A program made the position numbers and the translations under genes. This document shows positions 34,283 to 43,814 of a DNA stretch of 64,000 nt, piece by piece; the stretch's first letter is position 1; every line of letters starts with the position of its first letter. The notes beneath the pieces are model-generated. The model was given only the letters and a program-made list of their open reading frames with translations, had not been told where the DNA came from and ran no database searches. The stretch comes from Kibdelosporangium philippinense (GTDB lineage Bacteria > Actinomycetota > Actinomycetes > Mycobacteriales > Pseudonocardiaceae), in the NCBI RefSeq assembly GCF_021390435.2, contig NZ_JAJVCN010000004.1:538501-602500 (forward strand), read 5' to 3'.

Positions 34283-35589
34283 TGGGCGGCTCCCTCATCG
34301 ACGAAGCCAAATCGGCACTGGTCGCTCAGCTCGTAGGCGAGGCCAACGAGGTGGCGGTCGTGAAGCGGCAACGCGGGGCGGCCCCTTAGCGTATCCAGGC
34401 GGAGTCGCTGGTGCAGTGCCGCCATGAACCGCACGCCATAGCGGTCCTGCCCAGCAAGTTCGAGACGCAGCGTACGGACAAGATCGAGGATTTCCTGTTC
34501 GAGCGCGAACTCGACCTCGATATCCTGCGGAAAGCCGGTGGTCACCCGCGGCCAAGAGTCGTGCCACAGGTCTCTCAGGTCGAGAGCCTGTTGCTTGTCT
34601 TCGTCGCTGATACCTCCGTCGTGCAACTTCGCGGTCAGCTTCCGCCCACCAGGGGCACGCGGCGGCCGCCTGCCAGCCGGCAGAAGCGGCGCCACGTCGG
34701 TGTGGGCCATGGCCAGGCACTCAAGCACCTGCTCCATGGTGATGGTCCGCCGCTGCATTCGCTCATCGAGCTTGCCTGACAAGGTCATTGTTGCCGGATC
34801 GGTGAGTCGGTCTAGAGGATCCAGTGGAACGCCGTCGTTGTCGCGACTCGCTCGGTCGATCAAAGTCAGGAGCCGTTCATAGCACACGTCGGCTGTTCTG
34901 GTATCTCTACCAAGCTTCCGCAGCTCAGGCTCGACGTATCTCCGTATCACGTGGTCATGGATATTCTGTCGGGCAGGGAACTTCTCAATCCGGAGCGATT
35001 GGAGGAACTCTCGGGCGGCATCCATCATGCCTGCTGGTAGACCATCTGGACTGGTCCACTCGGCGATCAGCGGGATCTTCTCGACGCTGGGCAGGTTGTC
35101 CAGTTTGTTTTTGGCAGCCACCTTTAAAACCGCCCATGCGACGGCGCAACACATTTCGTCGCTGATCACGACCAACGCGAGCTGCTCTCCGCACACATCC
35201 TCGATCGCACGTGCGGAAATAGGTGACTTCGTCGTGGAGAATCCGCCATTCGTACATAGCCGCACGCCTGCTGGTCGCTTTAAGCCAATCCAGGTGTCGA
35301 ACAGCAGAGCGAGCCCGCCATCATCGAACAGCTTGCTGAACGACCACGAGCCTTCGTCCAGGTGTTTGACCGACACCAGTTCCCATTGGCCATCGGCCCG
35401 GTGGAGCAAGAAGTCGGCGTGCCACTCGCAGACCACCGCCCGGCCATCGTTGCGGAGCATCGACATGCAGTGAGCTGCTGCGAGCTGGTATTGGTATCGA
35501 TACCTGCTGGACGTCGGTGCCCCTGTGTCGTCCGTGGGCACGACCACACTCGGTGGTGAAGGCCCGTTCGCAATGTCGGGTTCAGCCAC
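34279..35589 (-). CDS. lmuA: Lamassu effector nuclease, DUF4297 (LmuA)
   Basis: I start at GTG 35589 (VAEPDIAN), which has GGGAGG just upstream; the frame is open to GTG 35601. 436 aa. The N-terminal domain is DUF4297/Cap4-like: RYRYQYQLAAAHCMSML, VVCEWHADFLLHRADG and ELVSVKHLDEGSW, giving an E...D...VK pattern expected for a PD-(D/E)xK dsDNA nuclease. The C-terminal 250 residues are helical and unassigned. In Lamassu-Cap4 systems this effector degrades DNA and causes abortive infection when released by LmuB. First gene of the operon. Confidence 0.82.
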   Translation of the reverse strand: MAEPDIANGPSPPSVVVPTDDTGAPTSSRYRYQYQLAAAHCMSMLRNDGRAVVCEWHADFLLHRADGQWELVSVKHLDEGSWSFSKLFDDGGLALLFDTWIGLKRPAGVRLCTNGGFSTTKSPISARAIEDVCGEQLALVVISDEMCCAVAWAVLKVAAKNKLDNLPSVEKIPLIAEWTSPDGLPAGMMDAAREFLQSLRIEKFPARQNIHDHVIRRYVEPELRKLGRDTRTADVCYERLLTLIDRASRDNDGVPLDPLDRLTDPATMTLSGKLDERMQRRTITMEQVLECLAMAHTDVAPLLPAGRRPPRAPGGRKLTAKLHDGGISDEDKQQALDLRDLWHDSWPRVTTGFPQDIEVEFALEQEILDLVRTLRLELAGQDRYGVRFMAALHQRLRLDTLRGRPALPLHDRHLVGLAYELSDQCRFGFVDEGAAQ

Positions 35590-35601
35590 CACGCCTCCCA
35601 C

Positions 35602-35950
35602 GTCATGTCACCCACTGTTATACGCGCTCAGGACGTGTCTTGGCGTTGCTCCGGTCGAGCGATCTCAAGTTGACCGCCCTCTTGTAACCGGACGGTCACG
35701 GATCTTGACAGTGCCTCGTCGCTTTGTAGCGAGGCGTTCTGCCTATGACGGGCGACATCGACATCTTTCCAGCTTTGAGGACGTCGGAGGTACTTGTGAT
35801 GCGAGTCCGTCGCTGGACACAAACTCCTCAGCAAGCGCGGACATTGCGGCACTTTCTATATCAGATCCGTATGATTCGCGTTGTCAGCCTCGCGTCAGCG
35901 CTAGCGAATTTGCTCAATTGCTCCTCTGGGGGAAGCCAAGCGGGGCGACC
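35602..35950. other. Gene-poor stretch upstream of Lamassu
   Basis: No gene that I can support. There is a 6-bp hairpin GCCTCG...CGAGGC near 35714-35736. The minus-strand promoter of the Lamassu operon should lie in 35602-35700; I do not see a convincing -35/-10 pair. Confidence 0.4.
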
Positions 35951-35989
35951 CTACTCGCTTTCCTGTGCACGGTCTCGGAGGTATTCGAT

Positions 35990-37002
35990 GAGGTGATCTC
36001 AGCGACTTTCACGCGATCTTGCCGTGTTCGAAATGCGTGAGGACAAGGGCGGCTTTGACGATGTCGCCGATCTTGCTGGGGCTGGCGGTGAGATGCCGCA
36101 GGCTGCGCCAGCGTCCGGTGAGTAGGGCGAAACCACGTTCGCCCAGACACCGCAGGCCACGCAGCAGAGCGTTGCGTGTGCGGGTGTCCACGTCGAGGAC
36201 CTGGCCATCGGCAGGCTGTTTGACCGGGGTGTGCACGCCGATGCCGGCACCGTCGTAGCCGCCATCGGCCAGCGTCGGCAGATCAAGGTGCGAGGCGGCC
36301 CAGTACAGCGCACCCAGCACATGCTCGCGCGCCACGGTCAAGTCATGGAGTGAACCGGGCTCGACATCCGAGACCCACCACGGAAAACCGTCCGGCGCGC
36401 ACAGCGCTTGGATGTTGCCGCCGTGCTCGCGGGCTTTGCCGGAGTACCACAGGTCGATCGGCTCGCCTTTCACGCTCAACGTTTTCTCGCTACAGCGATC
36501 GGCGGAGAAGACCTTTCCATCGAGGATCACGTAGGCCGTGCCCTCATCCTTGGCCCGCTGCAGGGCCTCATGCAGGTCCGGCGCCTGCTCGGCGAGCACG
36601 ATGACGACCTCATCCAAGTAGCGGTAGCCGGTGGCGCGGGAGATGCCGTGATCGCGAGCCAGGGCGGGGACGTCGGTGTTCTGCCGGAACCAGCGCAGGC
36701 CCAGCACCGCGTGGCGAAAGCAGGTCAACGCCCTGCTGTTCTTGCGGGTGCCGCGTCGGCGGCGTTCGGCGTGCAGCAGCCGGCTGAGGTAGAGGGCCAG
36801 TTCACGCGGGACATCGAGCATGGCACGATACGCAATCACGGGGAGCCTTCTGGTCCGGACTTGATCTTCGCAATCCAGTTCTACCAAGGGCTCCCCGCCC
36901 ATCTTTCCCCGGGTCTCACCACTCCCCAGCACATCGACCAGCGCTCGTCCGAGCAGCTTCGCGGCTCAACAAACGAACCAGAATCTTGGTGAGATTACCT
37001 CA
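35990..37002 (-). mobile_element. IS5-family insertion sequence
   Basis: A leftward transposase bounded by imperfect inverted repeats: GAGGTGATCTCAGC (35990-36003) and GGTGAGATTACCTC (36988-37001). AT on both sides (35988-35989, 37003-37004) could be the target duplication, though the exact edge is uncertain by 1-2 bp. It separates the last 12 codons of the gene at 37005-37688 from the rest. Confidence 0.75.
36009..36821 (-). CDS. IS5-family transposase (DDE_Tnp_4 type)
   Basis: A 270-aa protein starting at ATG 36821 (MLDVPRELALYLSRLL). The HTH_Tnp_4 part has FRQNTDVPALARDHGISRATGYRYLDE. The DDE domain has YVILDGKVFSADRC (first D), SLHDLTVAREHV and LADGGYDGAGIG (second D); the glutamate is probably in the RTRNALLRGLRCLGERGF helix. 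The frame is intact. Confidence 0.85.
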   Translation of the reverse strand: MLDVPRELALYLSRLLHAERRRRGTRKNSRALTCFRHAVLGLRWFRQNTDVPALARDHGISRATGYRYLDEVVIVLAEQAPDLHEALQRAKDEGTAYVILDGKVFSADRCSEKTLSVKGEPIDLWYSGKAREHGGNIQALCAPDGFPWWVSDVEPGSLHDLTVAREHVLGALYWAASHLDLPTLADGGYDGAGIGVHTPVKQPADGQVLDVDTRTRNALLRGLRCLGERGFALLTGRWRSLRHLTASPSKIGDIVKAALVLTHFEHGKIA

Positions 37003-37004
37003 AT

Positions 37005-37688
37005 GTAGTCCGCTCGGAGTACACGTCTGCAACGCGGTCGTTTTCCTGCGTTGATGTCCTTCACGTACTGGGCAAGGCGCTCGGGGTTCTTACCAGACCA
37101 TCCGTTTGCGAGGGCCCATCCCTGTATCGCCTCCCCATCCATCCGCACTTCAGCGTCGTGCAACGCCAACAGGGTGCTTACCACCATGTCTTTCTCGAAT
37201 CCTGCCGAGATGGTGTTGTTGTGGTTGACGGTTTGGGTGAGGCGTTTCATTGCCTCGACGACGACTGGGTCGAGCGCGGGCGTCAAGTCCTTCCAGGCTG
37301 AGTCATCACCGAGGACGGTTGGCCTTACAGCTGACACCCAAGGCCTGATCGCATCGTCGTTCCACGTAATGACACATAGTGCTCGGATGCGTTGGCCGCC
37401 GTACCGCGTCAACTTTCCGATGTCGTCCATGTCCGCCCACGCCATCAACACTGGGCCTCTACCGTGGACGAACCCGCCACCTCTGCCGGTCACATGCTCG
37501 ACGTTGGAGTGTCGAACCACGAGCTGTTCCAGTTGCGAACAGTTCCGTAGGTTGGACTTCAGGCTGGTCCACACTGTCAGGATGTCGCCATCCTCCAGAT
37601 GCTCGCAGCACCAATCTATGGCCGCGTCCACACCTTCATCGTCGTAGCTCGCGACAGCAGTCGGGTAGTTTACGTCTCGGTCGAACAT
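37005..37688 (-). pseudogene. Hypothetical gene with 3' end cut off by IS5
   Basis: ATG 37688 (MFDRDVNYP) is preceded by AAGGAGGTGGGAG, a strong ribosome site. The frame runs VDAAIDWCCEHLEDGDILTV, RGPVLMAWADMDDIGKL, RALCVITWNDDA and reaches RVLRADYI, then enters the IS and stops there (stop at 36966). Joining 37005 to 35989 and reading on to TAG 35951 gives ...ADYIEYLRDRAQESE, a 240-aa protein in frame. No family is recognised. The truncated product loses only about 12 native residues and may still function. 37689-38003 has no gene that I can support. Confidence 0.65.
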
Positions 37689-38003
37689 CTCCCACCTCCT
37701 TGGCTGTGGCAGCAACACGGTAAGCGCATGTGACGACAGGATTGGTTCGCCACACGGACACTCTTCGATCGGTGCGCTCAGGTTTCAATCGACCGGGCGA
37801 GTCGGGCCTCCCGTAGTGATATCCACGGAAAGTCTCATGTACTATCGCAATTTTTTGGCAAATTCATGGAAATGCTCGATAGTGGAATACGTCGGAGTCA
37901 TATCCTAGGCGCCGTCATGCTCTCTGGCTGTGGTAGAAGCTGGAGAGATTCGGAACGGTTTCCACTGCTGTATGCACCTTCGGTGCGAGGGATATTTTTG
38001 GGC

Positions 38004-39212
38004 TCAGGAAATGACTGCCAGACAGCTGAACCGTTTCTCGATGACGTTTGATTCGCGGAGTTCGCTTACGGTAGTGCCCGTCCTGTAGGCGGTAATGATT
38101 GGGATATTAGTGCGCGCGTCGTCCCATGCACTGATTTGATCGCAGAGTCGCTGGGCTAGCTGGAGCCCAGAAGGGCCCTGACCGATTGCGCCGAGTTCAG
38201 ATCGGCGCTCATTGCCTTCGTGCTCAAGCCGGCGATAGGTGAAGTACGCCAGAGAATCGTCCTCGACTAGCGCGGGGCTTCGTGAGGGGATCGCTGGGGT
38301 GCATAGCCCGGAGTCGACAGCTGCTGGCTCGACGGCGATCCGGCAGGTGCTCGGTTCGGCGCCGGTCATGCGTAGCCAGACGCCATCGAAAGGTTCGGTG
38401 TTGCCGACAGTGACGCCTGACCACACGGCGGTCTTGGGTTTGCTGAGCGCGCCTTGCAAGGCGTCCAAGTTGACGTTCTGGTCGGCATCCCAGTAGAGAG
38501 TGACCAGGCCGTCCGGGTCGATGTGCCCGGACTGTTCGTTGTCCTGGCCGATCATGGGCACGAATCCGCATAGTTGCACGGAGTCGGACCGCAGCCGGTC
38601 TCTATCGTGGACGAACGCGACGCTGCGGGTCTGGCCCCGCCAGCGCAGCGGAACTACGAGCCTGCCGCCGGGTGCGAGCTGGTTCCACCAGGCGGGTGGG
38701 AGGTCGAACGCTCCGACGGTGACGATGATGCGGTCGTAGGGAGCGTGTTCCTCTGCCCCGAGTGATCCGTCCCGTGTGACTACTTCCACCTCGGGATATC
38801 CGGTCTCGTCCAGTGCCGCGCGGGCTTGAACGGTCACTTCCGGGTCGATGTCGACGGTGGTGACGTGGCCGGACGGGCCGGTCAGCTGCGACAGGAGGGC
38901 GGCGTTGTAGCCGGTTCCGGCGCCGATTTCGAGGATGCGGTTACCGGGTTGGACGTCGAGTTGGTCCAGCATCATCGCGACCACGGTCGGTACAGAGGCG
39001 CAGCTCAGTGCAGAGCCGTCACTTGCGCGTTTAGTAATTACGGCGATGTTGGCGTAGGCCTCCGTGACCGTGGCGGCCGGAACGAAGCGGTGACGGGGAA
39101 CGTCGCGCATGGCCTGTTCGACCGCGTTGAGACGGGCGTGGCCGACGTTGCGGATGTTGTCGACCATCGATGCGCGCAGGGCCTCAGGTGAGGTACCAGT
39201 GGTGGTGTTCAT
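38004..39212 (-). CDS. FxLD-system O-methyltransferase (PCMT family)
   Basis: A 402-aa protein starting at ATG 39212. The N-terminal half is a protein-L-isoaspartate methyltransferase fold: DVPRHRFVP, YANIAVITKRASDGSALSC, ILEIGAGTGYNAALL (SAM-binding), VTTVDIDPEV and YDRIIVTVGA. The extra C-terminal domain is typical of the FxLD-system methyltransferases. It probably methylates an aspartate of the lanthipeptide core, leading to isoaspartate. It is the last gene of the cluster after lanC. Confidence 0.88.
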   Translation of the reverse strand: MNTTTGTSPEALRASMVDNIRNVGHARLNAVEQAMRDVPRHRFVPAATVTEAYANIAVITKRASDGSALSCASVPTVVAMMLDQLDVQPGNRILEIGAGTGYNAALLSQLTGPSGHVTTVDIDPEVTVQARAALDETGYPEVEVVTRDGSLGAEEHAPYDRIIVTVGAFDLPPAWWNQLAPGGRLVVPLRWRGQTRSVAFVHDRDRLRSDSVQLCGFVPMIGQDNEQSGHIDPDGLVTLYWDADQNVNLDALQGALSKPKTAVWSGVTVGNTEPFDGVWLRMTGAEPSTCRIAVEPAAVDSGLCTPAIPSRSPALVEDDSLAYFTYRRLEHEGNERRSELGAIGQGPSGLQLAQRLCDQISAWDDARTNIPIITAYRTGTTVSELRESNVIEKRFSCLAVIS

Positions 39213-39271
39213 TGCTTCCTTCCGTTCCGGCGGGGCGGATGTTAGTCGGTGGGACCGACAGGTGGTCGGGT

Positions 39272-40459
39272 TCAATCGCCTAGAAGCAGGCAGGCATCCC
39301 ATCGGGTGACGAGTGTGGTGTCGTTGTCGAGGGCCTGTTGGACCAGGCGTAGTCCTGCGATGCCTTCCAGAAGCCCCGGGTCAGCTGGTTGCCCGTGCTC
39401 GTCCAGGTGCCGGCTCAGCCGTGCGCGTAGGATCGGCAGGCGACTGGCTAATTCGCCGTCGGTAGCGTCGGCCGCGGTGCGCCAAGTTGCTTGCAGCAGT
39501 CCAGCCCAACCGTGGCACACTGAGGCGTCGCGCAGTTGAGCAAGCTGTTTGTCGTCGTTCAGGCATCCGGCGAGGGCCTGTTCGGCACGCTTCTGGCGCC
39601 GCGGGTCGGCGAGCGCCAGAGCGGCGAGTTGTTGGGCTCGTGCAAGGCCAGGAGTGCCGTAACACCACGACGGGCGTTGCGGTCCTGGTTGTCGAACAGT
39701 CTGGTCTTGCCACTCTGCGCGGGAGAGCAATCCGGGCCACCATGCCGTGCGGTCCGCGCCGCAGCGCCAGCGCTCCAGCCAGGAACAGATCTGGTCCATC
39801 GCCTCGGATTGGCCCACTACAGCGATGCCACGTCGTGCAGCAGTGGCGAGCAGCGTGAGCGGGCCAGCGATGCCATGCGCTAGCCCGAGGTTTGCGTAGC
39901 CGCCTGGCCACGAACCTTCAGGCTGTCCACCAGGCGTATCACAGCACCACCATCCCGGCAGTACGTCGCCGTCGGTGTTGACTGGCTCGGTGAGGCGCAC
40001 CAGGTAGGTGAGGACGTCTTTCAACAGGTCGGTGTGCTTCTCGCGGTGCAGCAGCGCCGCGCCGATGCCGGTGAGCCCACTGATCAAGTCGAACTCTCGT
40101 CGCGTCGGGAGTTGCCCGTGGTCGATACGTTCATGTGCTTTGTGCAGGCGGTGTCGTGTGATCGCGGCGATGTGCTCGTCGAGAGTGCACAACGCGGTGG
40201 CGTAGGCCGACTGTCCGGCCGCGTGCAGCGTGAACGCGACAGCTGGTGCTCCTCGGTAGAGACCGGACGAGCTAGGGGTGGCGCTGACCGGCTCGCGAGT
40301 CATGGCGCGAATCCACTGGTGGGCGGTCTCCCAGCTGCCGGTCCCGGCGTGGGCGTTCTCCACGTGCAGCAGGGCGATGCCCGCAGCTCCGGCTGCCAAT
40401 GATTGACCCCAGCCAGGCGCGGGATCACGTGGTGGCACAACGTCTTCGGACTGTGTCAC
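39272..40459 (-). CDS. lanC: LanC-type lanthionine cyclase
   Basis: A 395-aa protein. Zinc ligands of the LanC fold are visible: SWCYGTPGLARA (Cys about 263) and VCHGWAGLL (Cys-His about 313-314). GLYRGAPAVAFTLH, GLTGIGAALL and GLAHGIAGPL are the repeating GxxG helices of the toroid. It adds cysteines to dehydrated Ser/Thr to close (methyl)lanthionine rings. Its GTG start overlaps the lanB stop (GTGA). Confidence 0.9.
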   Translation of the reverse strand: MTQSEDVVPPRDPAPGWGQSLAAGAAGIALLHVENAHAGTGSWETAHQWIRAMTREPVSATPSSSGLYRGAPAVAFTLHAAGQSAYATALCTLDEHIAAITRHRLHKAHERIDHGQLPTRREFDLISGLTGIGAALLHREKHTDLLKDVLTYLVRLTEPVNTDGDVLPGWWCCDTPGGQPEGSWPGGYANLGLAHGIAGPLTLLATAARRGIAVVGQSEAMDQICSWLERWRCGADRTAWWPGLLSRAEWQDQTVRQPGPQRPSWCYGTPGLARAQQLAALALADPRRQKRAEQALAGCLNDDKQLAQLRDASVCHGWAGLLQATWRTAADATDGELASRLPILRARLSRHLDEHGQPADPGLLEGIAGLRLVQQALDNDTTLVTRWDACLLLGD

Positions 40460-43400
40460 CGGCTGACTCCGACGCGTCCGGCGTGCCAGGCCAACGCGGC
40501 TTGCCGCGCCAAGCGGCGGCAGAGCGTCTCGTTGTCGCGGTCGATCCCGGCTGCGCGGTTGTGGTGCATGTGCAGGAGCGACTCCAGCACTGCGTCGGCA
40601 TCGTCAGGTAGGCGCGTGCGGTAGACAGCCAGGGCGTCTGCGCGAGCCTTCCACGCCGTGGCAATCTCCTCGGTCCAGCCGGGCAGATCATGAAGTTCAT
40701 TGGCCAATGCCAGGCGGGTCACCTGACGAGACAGCGTCTGGTCGACCGTGGTTCCGGTTGGTGCGGGACGGGCGCGCAGCCAGTCCATTGCGGCGTCGCG
40801 GCCGCCGAGGAAGCCTTCTACTGTGGCCACCAAGCCCAGCGCCGCCAACGAAGTGGAATCGATGGTCTTCGGGGACAGGCGCCGAAGCTGCGCTGCCACT
40901 GCTGCAGAGTCGGCGACGAAGACGGCTTCGGCCGCATCTAATGCTGCACCGTGTCCGTACCTGCCGACCTCAGGCAGGTAGGTATCGATCACCAATCGTG
41001 CAGCGGTGCCCTTGTGGCGCAACTGTTGAGCCCAGTTTCCCACTGCTGTGAGGCAATGCGAGTAGCTGTCCTGGTTTGATGCGTGGAGGCGCAGCCGGAT
41101 GTGGTCGGTCTCTTGTGGACTGCGGTACCGCACAAACCACCACGGTGTCTGAGAATCAAGATCTGCCAGCAATCTAGGCATCCAGTCGGAGATGATCTCG
41201 TTGACTCGTTCTGGGTGGGTGTACACCTTGGCGTATAGCCAATTGGTCTCGGCCGACCCTGGCAGCTGGCCGTGCCCGCTGTTAGTGATCACCGGCCGAG
41301 CGACGATCGGTGGGGAAGGTGCGGGCGGCCGCGTGGAAACCAACGGGAGCGCGATCTCGTGGACGTGACCGCCAGCCCATCCAAAGTCGGCTATCTCGGG
41401 CACCTCGACGAGTACAGCGTGACCGTGCCGGTTGATGTGAGCGTGCAGGATTGCGGCGTGTGCGGGCACGTCCGTGGTTAGCCGCAGTGACCGATCAGCG
41501 TCGCGCACTTCGACCGTGGCCGGACAGCGCCATCGGCTTTGCCATTGTCGAAGTGCGCTGATCCACTGCGGATGGTTCGGCGGTACGTCGGCGGGCAGGT
41601 CGACGGCATCAAGTCGCCATCGGGCTGGGCTGAGAATGGCTCGGCGGAAGCGAATCCGCGGTAGGAACGGCATGTGTTGAGCCGCGGGTCCCCAGTCGAA
41701 CTCGTGCCACGTAGCGCTCAGGGCACGGGGCAGATGGGCCAGGAATCGCGCCAACGGTGGCGGCTGCTTCTCCAGCGCCAGCGCGTGGAACACCTGCGGC
41801 TCAATCACCTGTTGACGCGAAAGGCTGACCAAGTGCAGTCCGGTTCGAGTCGCGGTGATCGCGAGATCGTCCAGTTGGATAACGGCTTGTTCGTCTTGGT
41901 GCCTGCGGTGTTCCCCGAGGGCGAGTACGTGCGGGAGGTACGCCGGGACGCGACAGATGTTCTCGCCGTTCGGGTAGACCGGAGGGAACGACAGCTGCAC
42001 TGGCAGCGCACCGGCGACGGCGGTCGGTGCGGCTGCGTACACCTGCTCCAGGCCGCAGCCACGGACGACGGTGGTGAAGCGCGACGTGAAGGTTCCGGCT
42101 GACCGAGCAGGCGCAACGGTGATCGTGTACTCACCGCGCTTGATCGCCTCGGCGCTGGGGGCGTGGATGCGGGTGGCCAGTTCGACGTGGGGTGGAATGC
42201 GCCGCTCTGCGTCCGGATCGCCGACGGTCAGCGCTTGGATCGTTTCTTCGGTGAAGATGATCTCCCTGCTGTTATTGGCGATTGCGTTCGCGCCCAAGGC
42301 AAGAAGTCTCTCGTCGCGGTCGGACAGGGTGGCGGTCGGCTCCGGCAGGACGCTTCCCGGATAGGTGGCTGGAAGGCCGAGGCCGGTATCAGGATCAACA
42401 ACGTCAGCCAGCGGTACTAACGTTCCAGTGCCGTATCGGTCGCAGAAAGCGGTGTAGAACTCGCGCCAGAGGGCGTGTCCGGTCGGCTGCCGCGTCAGTC
42501 GCACGAGTGCGGTGGCTGCCCACTCCATCTCGCGGGCAACAGTTTCCGGTAGCTGAACGTCGGCATGCAGGCACAGATCCACGCCCAAAGGTGTTCGGCC
42601 GGCCGTCGAGATCACCCGCATCTGCCGGATCACACGCGCGCGCAAATGACCTTGCTCGTCTTGATCGGGGCGCCGATCGTTGTGGCGCTGCAGATCCGCT
42701 TGGACAGCTTCCAATGCCTCAAGAATCGGTGCGGCTGCAGGCACTGTGTGCGCGTCAACCTCTTGCAGGCGATCAACCAGATGCTTGAGCGGATCGGTGA
42801 TCGTGACTGGTGCGTGCAGGAAAGTGATAAGGAAACCTTGCTGGACAAGGGATTCAAGCATTGCACGGATCGTGCTGATGTCGACGGAAGGGAAGGACTC
42901 GGCGACTTTGTAGATCAGGTCCGCAAACCGGACAGGCGATGCTGATGCCGACCATGCTGCGCGTACCGCGCTGGTGTACCGAGCAGTCACCCGGTTTGGA
43001 CCGTGTGGCGCTTCGAGCCGATTGCCTCGGACGGTAGCGAGGTTTGTGAACACCACATCCAGCCGCTCCAGTAGTTCAGGGCAAGCCTCCAGCTGATCGA
43101 TGACGTCGGCGAGCCACTGGGTATCCGCGCGAGCAAATGCTCGGTGCTCGGTACCCCAATCCAGAGCTGCGACAGAACACACCATGACCGGAGCGACGCC
43201 AGCGAACAGGCCGAACGGAGTGTGACGTCCTGCGGCGCGAAGCAAGTATCTGATCGTGGCCAGCGTTGCGCGCCGGACTTGCTTGGCGGCAACGGCGTCA
43301 TCCATGGTGTCGACTTGCATGGCAAGTCCAGGACTGGCGTGGCGGATCGGGTCGGCGAGTTCCGCGGCCGACCACACTTCGTTCAGCCAGGCGCGGCACG

Positions 43401-43521
43401 CCTCAGTATCCGCTGGATCGGGCCATCGTTCAGGGAGTCGATCTAGGGGTGTCGCTGCGGCGCGGAGCAAACCGACGCCGCAGTGCTGGTACAGCGGCGT
43501 TCTGCTCGAAGTACTACGCAT
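40456..43521 (-). CDS. lanB: Full-length LanB lanthipeptide dehydratase
   Basis: A 1021-aa protein starting at ATG 43521 with GGAGG upstream. The N-terminal part is the glutamylation domain (RATLATIRYLLRAAGRHTPFGLFAG). The C-terminal 300 residues are the elimination/SpaB_C domain (WLYAKVYTHPERVNEII, WWFVRYRSPQETDHIRLRLH, DTYLPEVGRYG). Such enzymes use glutamyl-tRNA to dehydrate Ser and Thr in the precursor. It lies after the precursor gene, separated by a strong hairpin, so it should be expressed at a lower level than the precursor. Confidence 0.92.
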   Translation of the reverse strand: MRSTSSRTPLYQHCGVGLLRAAATPLDRLPERWPDPADTEACRAWLNEVWSAAELADPIRHASPGLAMQVDTMDDAVAAKQVRRATLATIRYLLRAAGRHTPFGLFAGVAPVMVCSVAALDWGTEHRAFARADTQWLADVIDQLEACPELLERLDVVFTNLATVRGNRLEAPHGPNRVTARYTSAVRAAWSASASPVRFADLIYKVAESFPSVDISTIRAMLESLVQQGFLITFLHAPVTITDPLKHLVDRLQEVDAHTVPAAAPILEALEAVQADLQRHNDRRPDQDEQGHLRARVIRQMRVISTAGRTPLGVDLCLHADVQLPETVAREMEWAATALVRLTRQPTGHALWREFYTAFCDRYGTGTLVPLADVVDPDTGLGLPATYPGSVLPEPTATLSDRDERLLALGANAIANNSREIIFTEETIQALTVGDPDAERRIPPHVELATRIHAPSAEAIKRGEYTITVAPARSAGTFTSRFTTVVRGCGLEQVYAAAPTAVAGALPVQLSFPPVYPNGENICRVPAYLPHVLALGEHRRHQDEQAVIQLDDLAITATRTGLHLVSLSRQQVIEPQVFHALALEKQPPPLARFLAHLPRALSATWHEFDWGPAAQHMPFLPRIRFRRAILSPARWRLDAVDLPADVPPNHPQWISALRQWQSRWRCPATVEVRDADRSLRLTTDVPAHAAILHAHINRHGHAVLVEVPEIADFGWAGGHVHEIALPLVSTRPPAPSPPIVARPVITNSGHGQLPGSAETNWLYAKVYTHPERVNEIISDWMPRLLADLDSQTPWWFVRYRSPQETDHIRLRLHASNQDSYSHCLTAVGNWAQQLRHKGTAARLVIDTYLPEVGRYGHGAALDAAEAVFVADSAAVAAQLRRLSPKTIDSTSLAALGLVATVEGFLGGRDAAMDWLRARPAPTGTTVDQTLSRQVTRLALANELHDLPGWTEEIATAWKARADALAVYRTRLPDDADAVLESLLHMHHNRAAGIDRDNETLCRRLARQAALAWHAGRVGVSR

Positions 43522-43551
43522 CCTGCCTCCAGCTATTCGAACGGTGGTAAT

Positions 43552-43580
43552 GGTTGGGCTGGGCAGACCCCAGCCCAACC
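43552..43580 (-). terminator. Attenuating hairpin between precursor and lanB
   Basis: A perfect 12-bp stem GGTTGGGCTGGG / CCCAGCCCAACC with a 5-nt loop, 14 bp after the precursor stop and 31 bp before the lanB ATG. Partial termination here would give more precursor than enzyme, a usual arrangement in RiPP operons. Confidence 0.8.
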
Positions 43581-43593
43581 TGAAGCGGTCAAC

Positions 43594-43749
43594 TCACGCG
43601 TTGCTGGTGCAGGACGACGCACACGTGGGATCGCACCCGTCGTCCGTGGCGCATGGTGCGGCTACACCTGGGTCGACGTCGGTGATGACTCGAAGGTCGA
43701 GATCGAACTCCGCGGCAACGGCCACGGTAGGTGCACTGGTTGCTGGCAT
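43594..43749 (-). CDS. FxLD-family lanthipeptide precursor
   Basis: A 51-aa gene with AGGAGG 7 nt before ATG 43749. The leader MPATSAPTVAVAAEFDLDLR carries FDLD at residues 15-18, the FxLD motif of this family. A likely core begins after VDPGVAA and reads PCATDDGCDPTCASSCTSNA, with four Cys (33, 39, 43, 47) and six Ser/Thr (35, 42, 45, 46, 48, 49), enough for up to four rings. The Asp pair DD and the DP offer methylation sites for the FxLD methyltransferase downstream. The cleavage site is not known, and no obvious protease or transporter gene lies in the cluster. Confidence 0.9.
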   Translation of the reverse strand: MPATSAPTVAVAAEFDLDLRVITDVDPGVAAPCATDDGCDPTCASSCTSNA

Positions 43750-43814
43750 GACGTTCCTCCTAGGTGATCAGATGACGCTGGATTGCCTGACTCGCAACGG
43801 AAACGGCAGCATCA

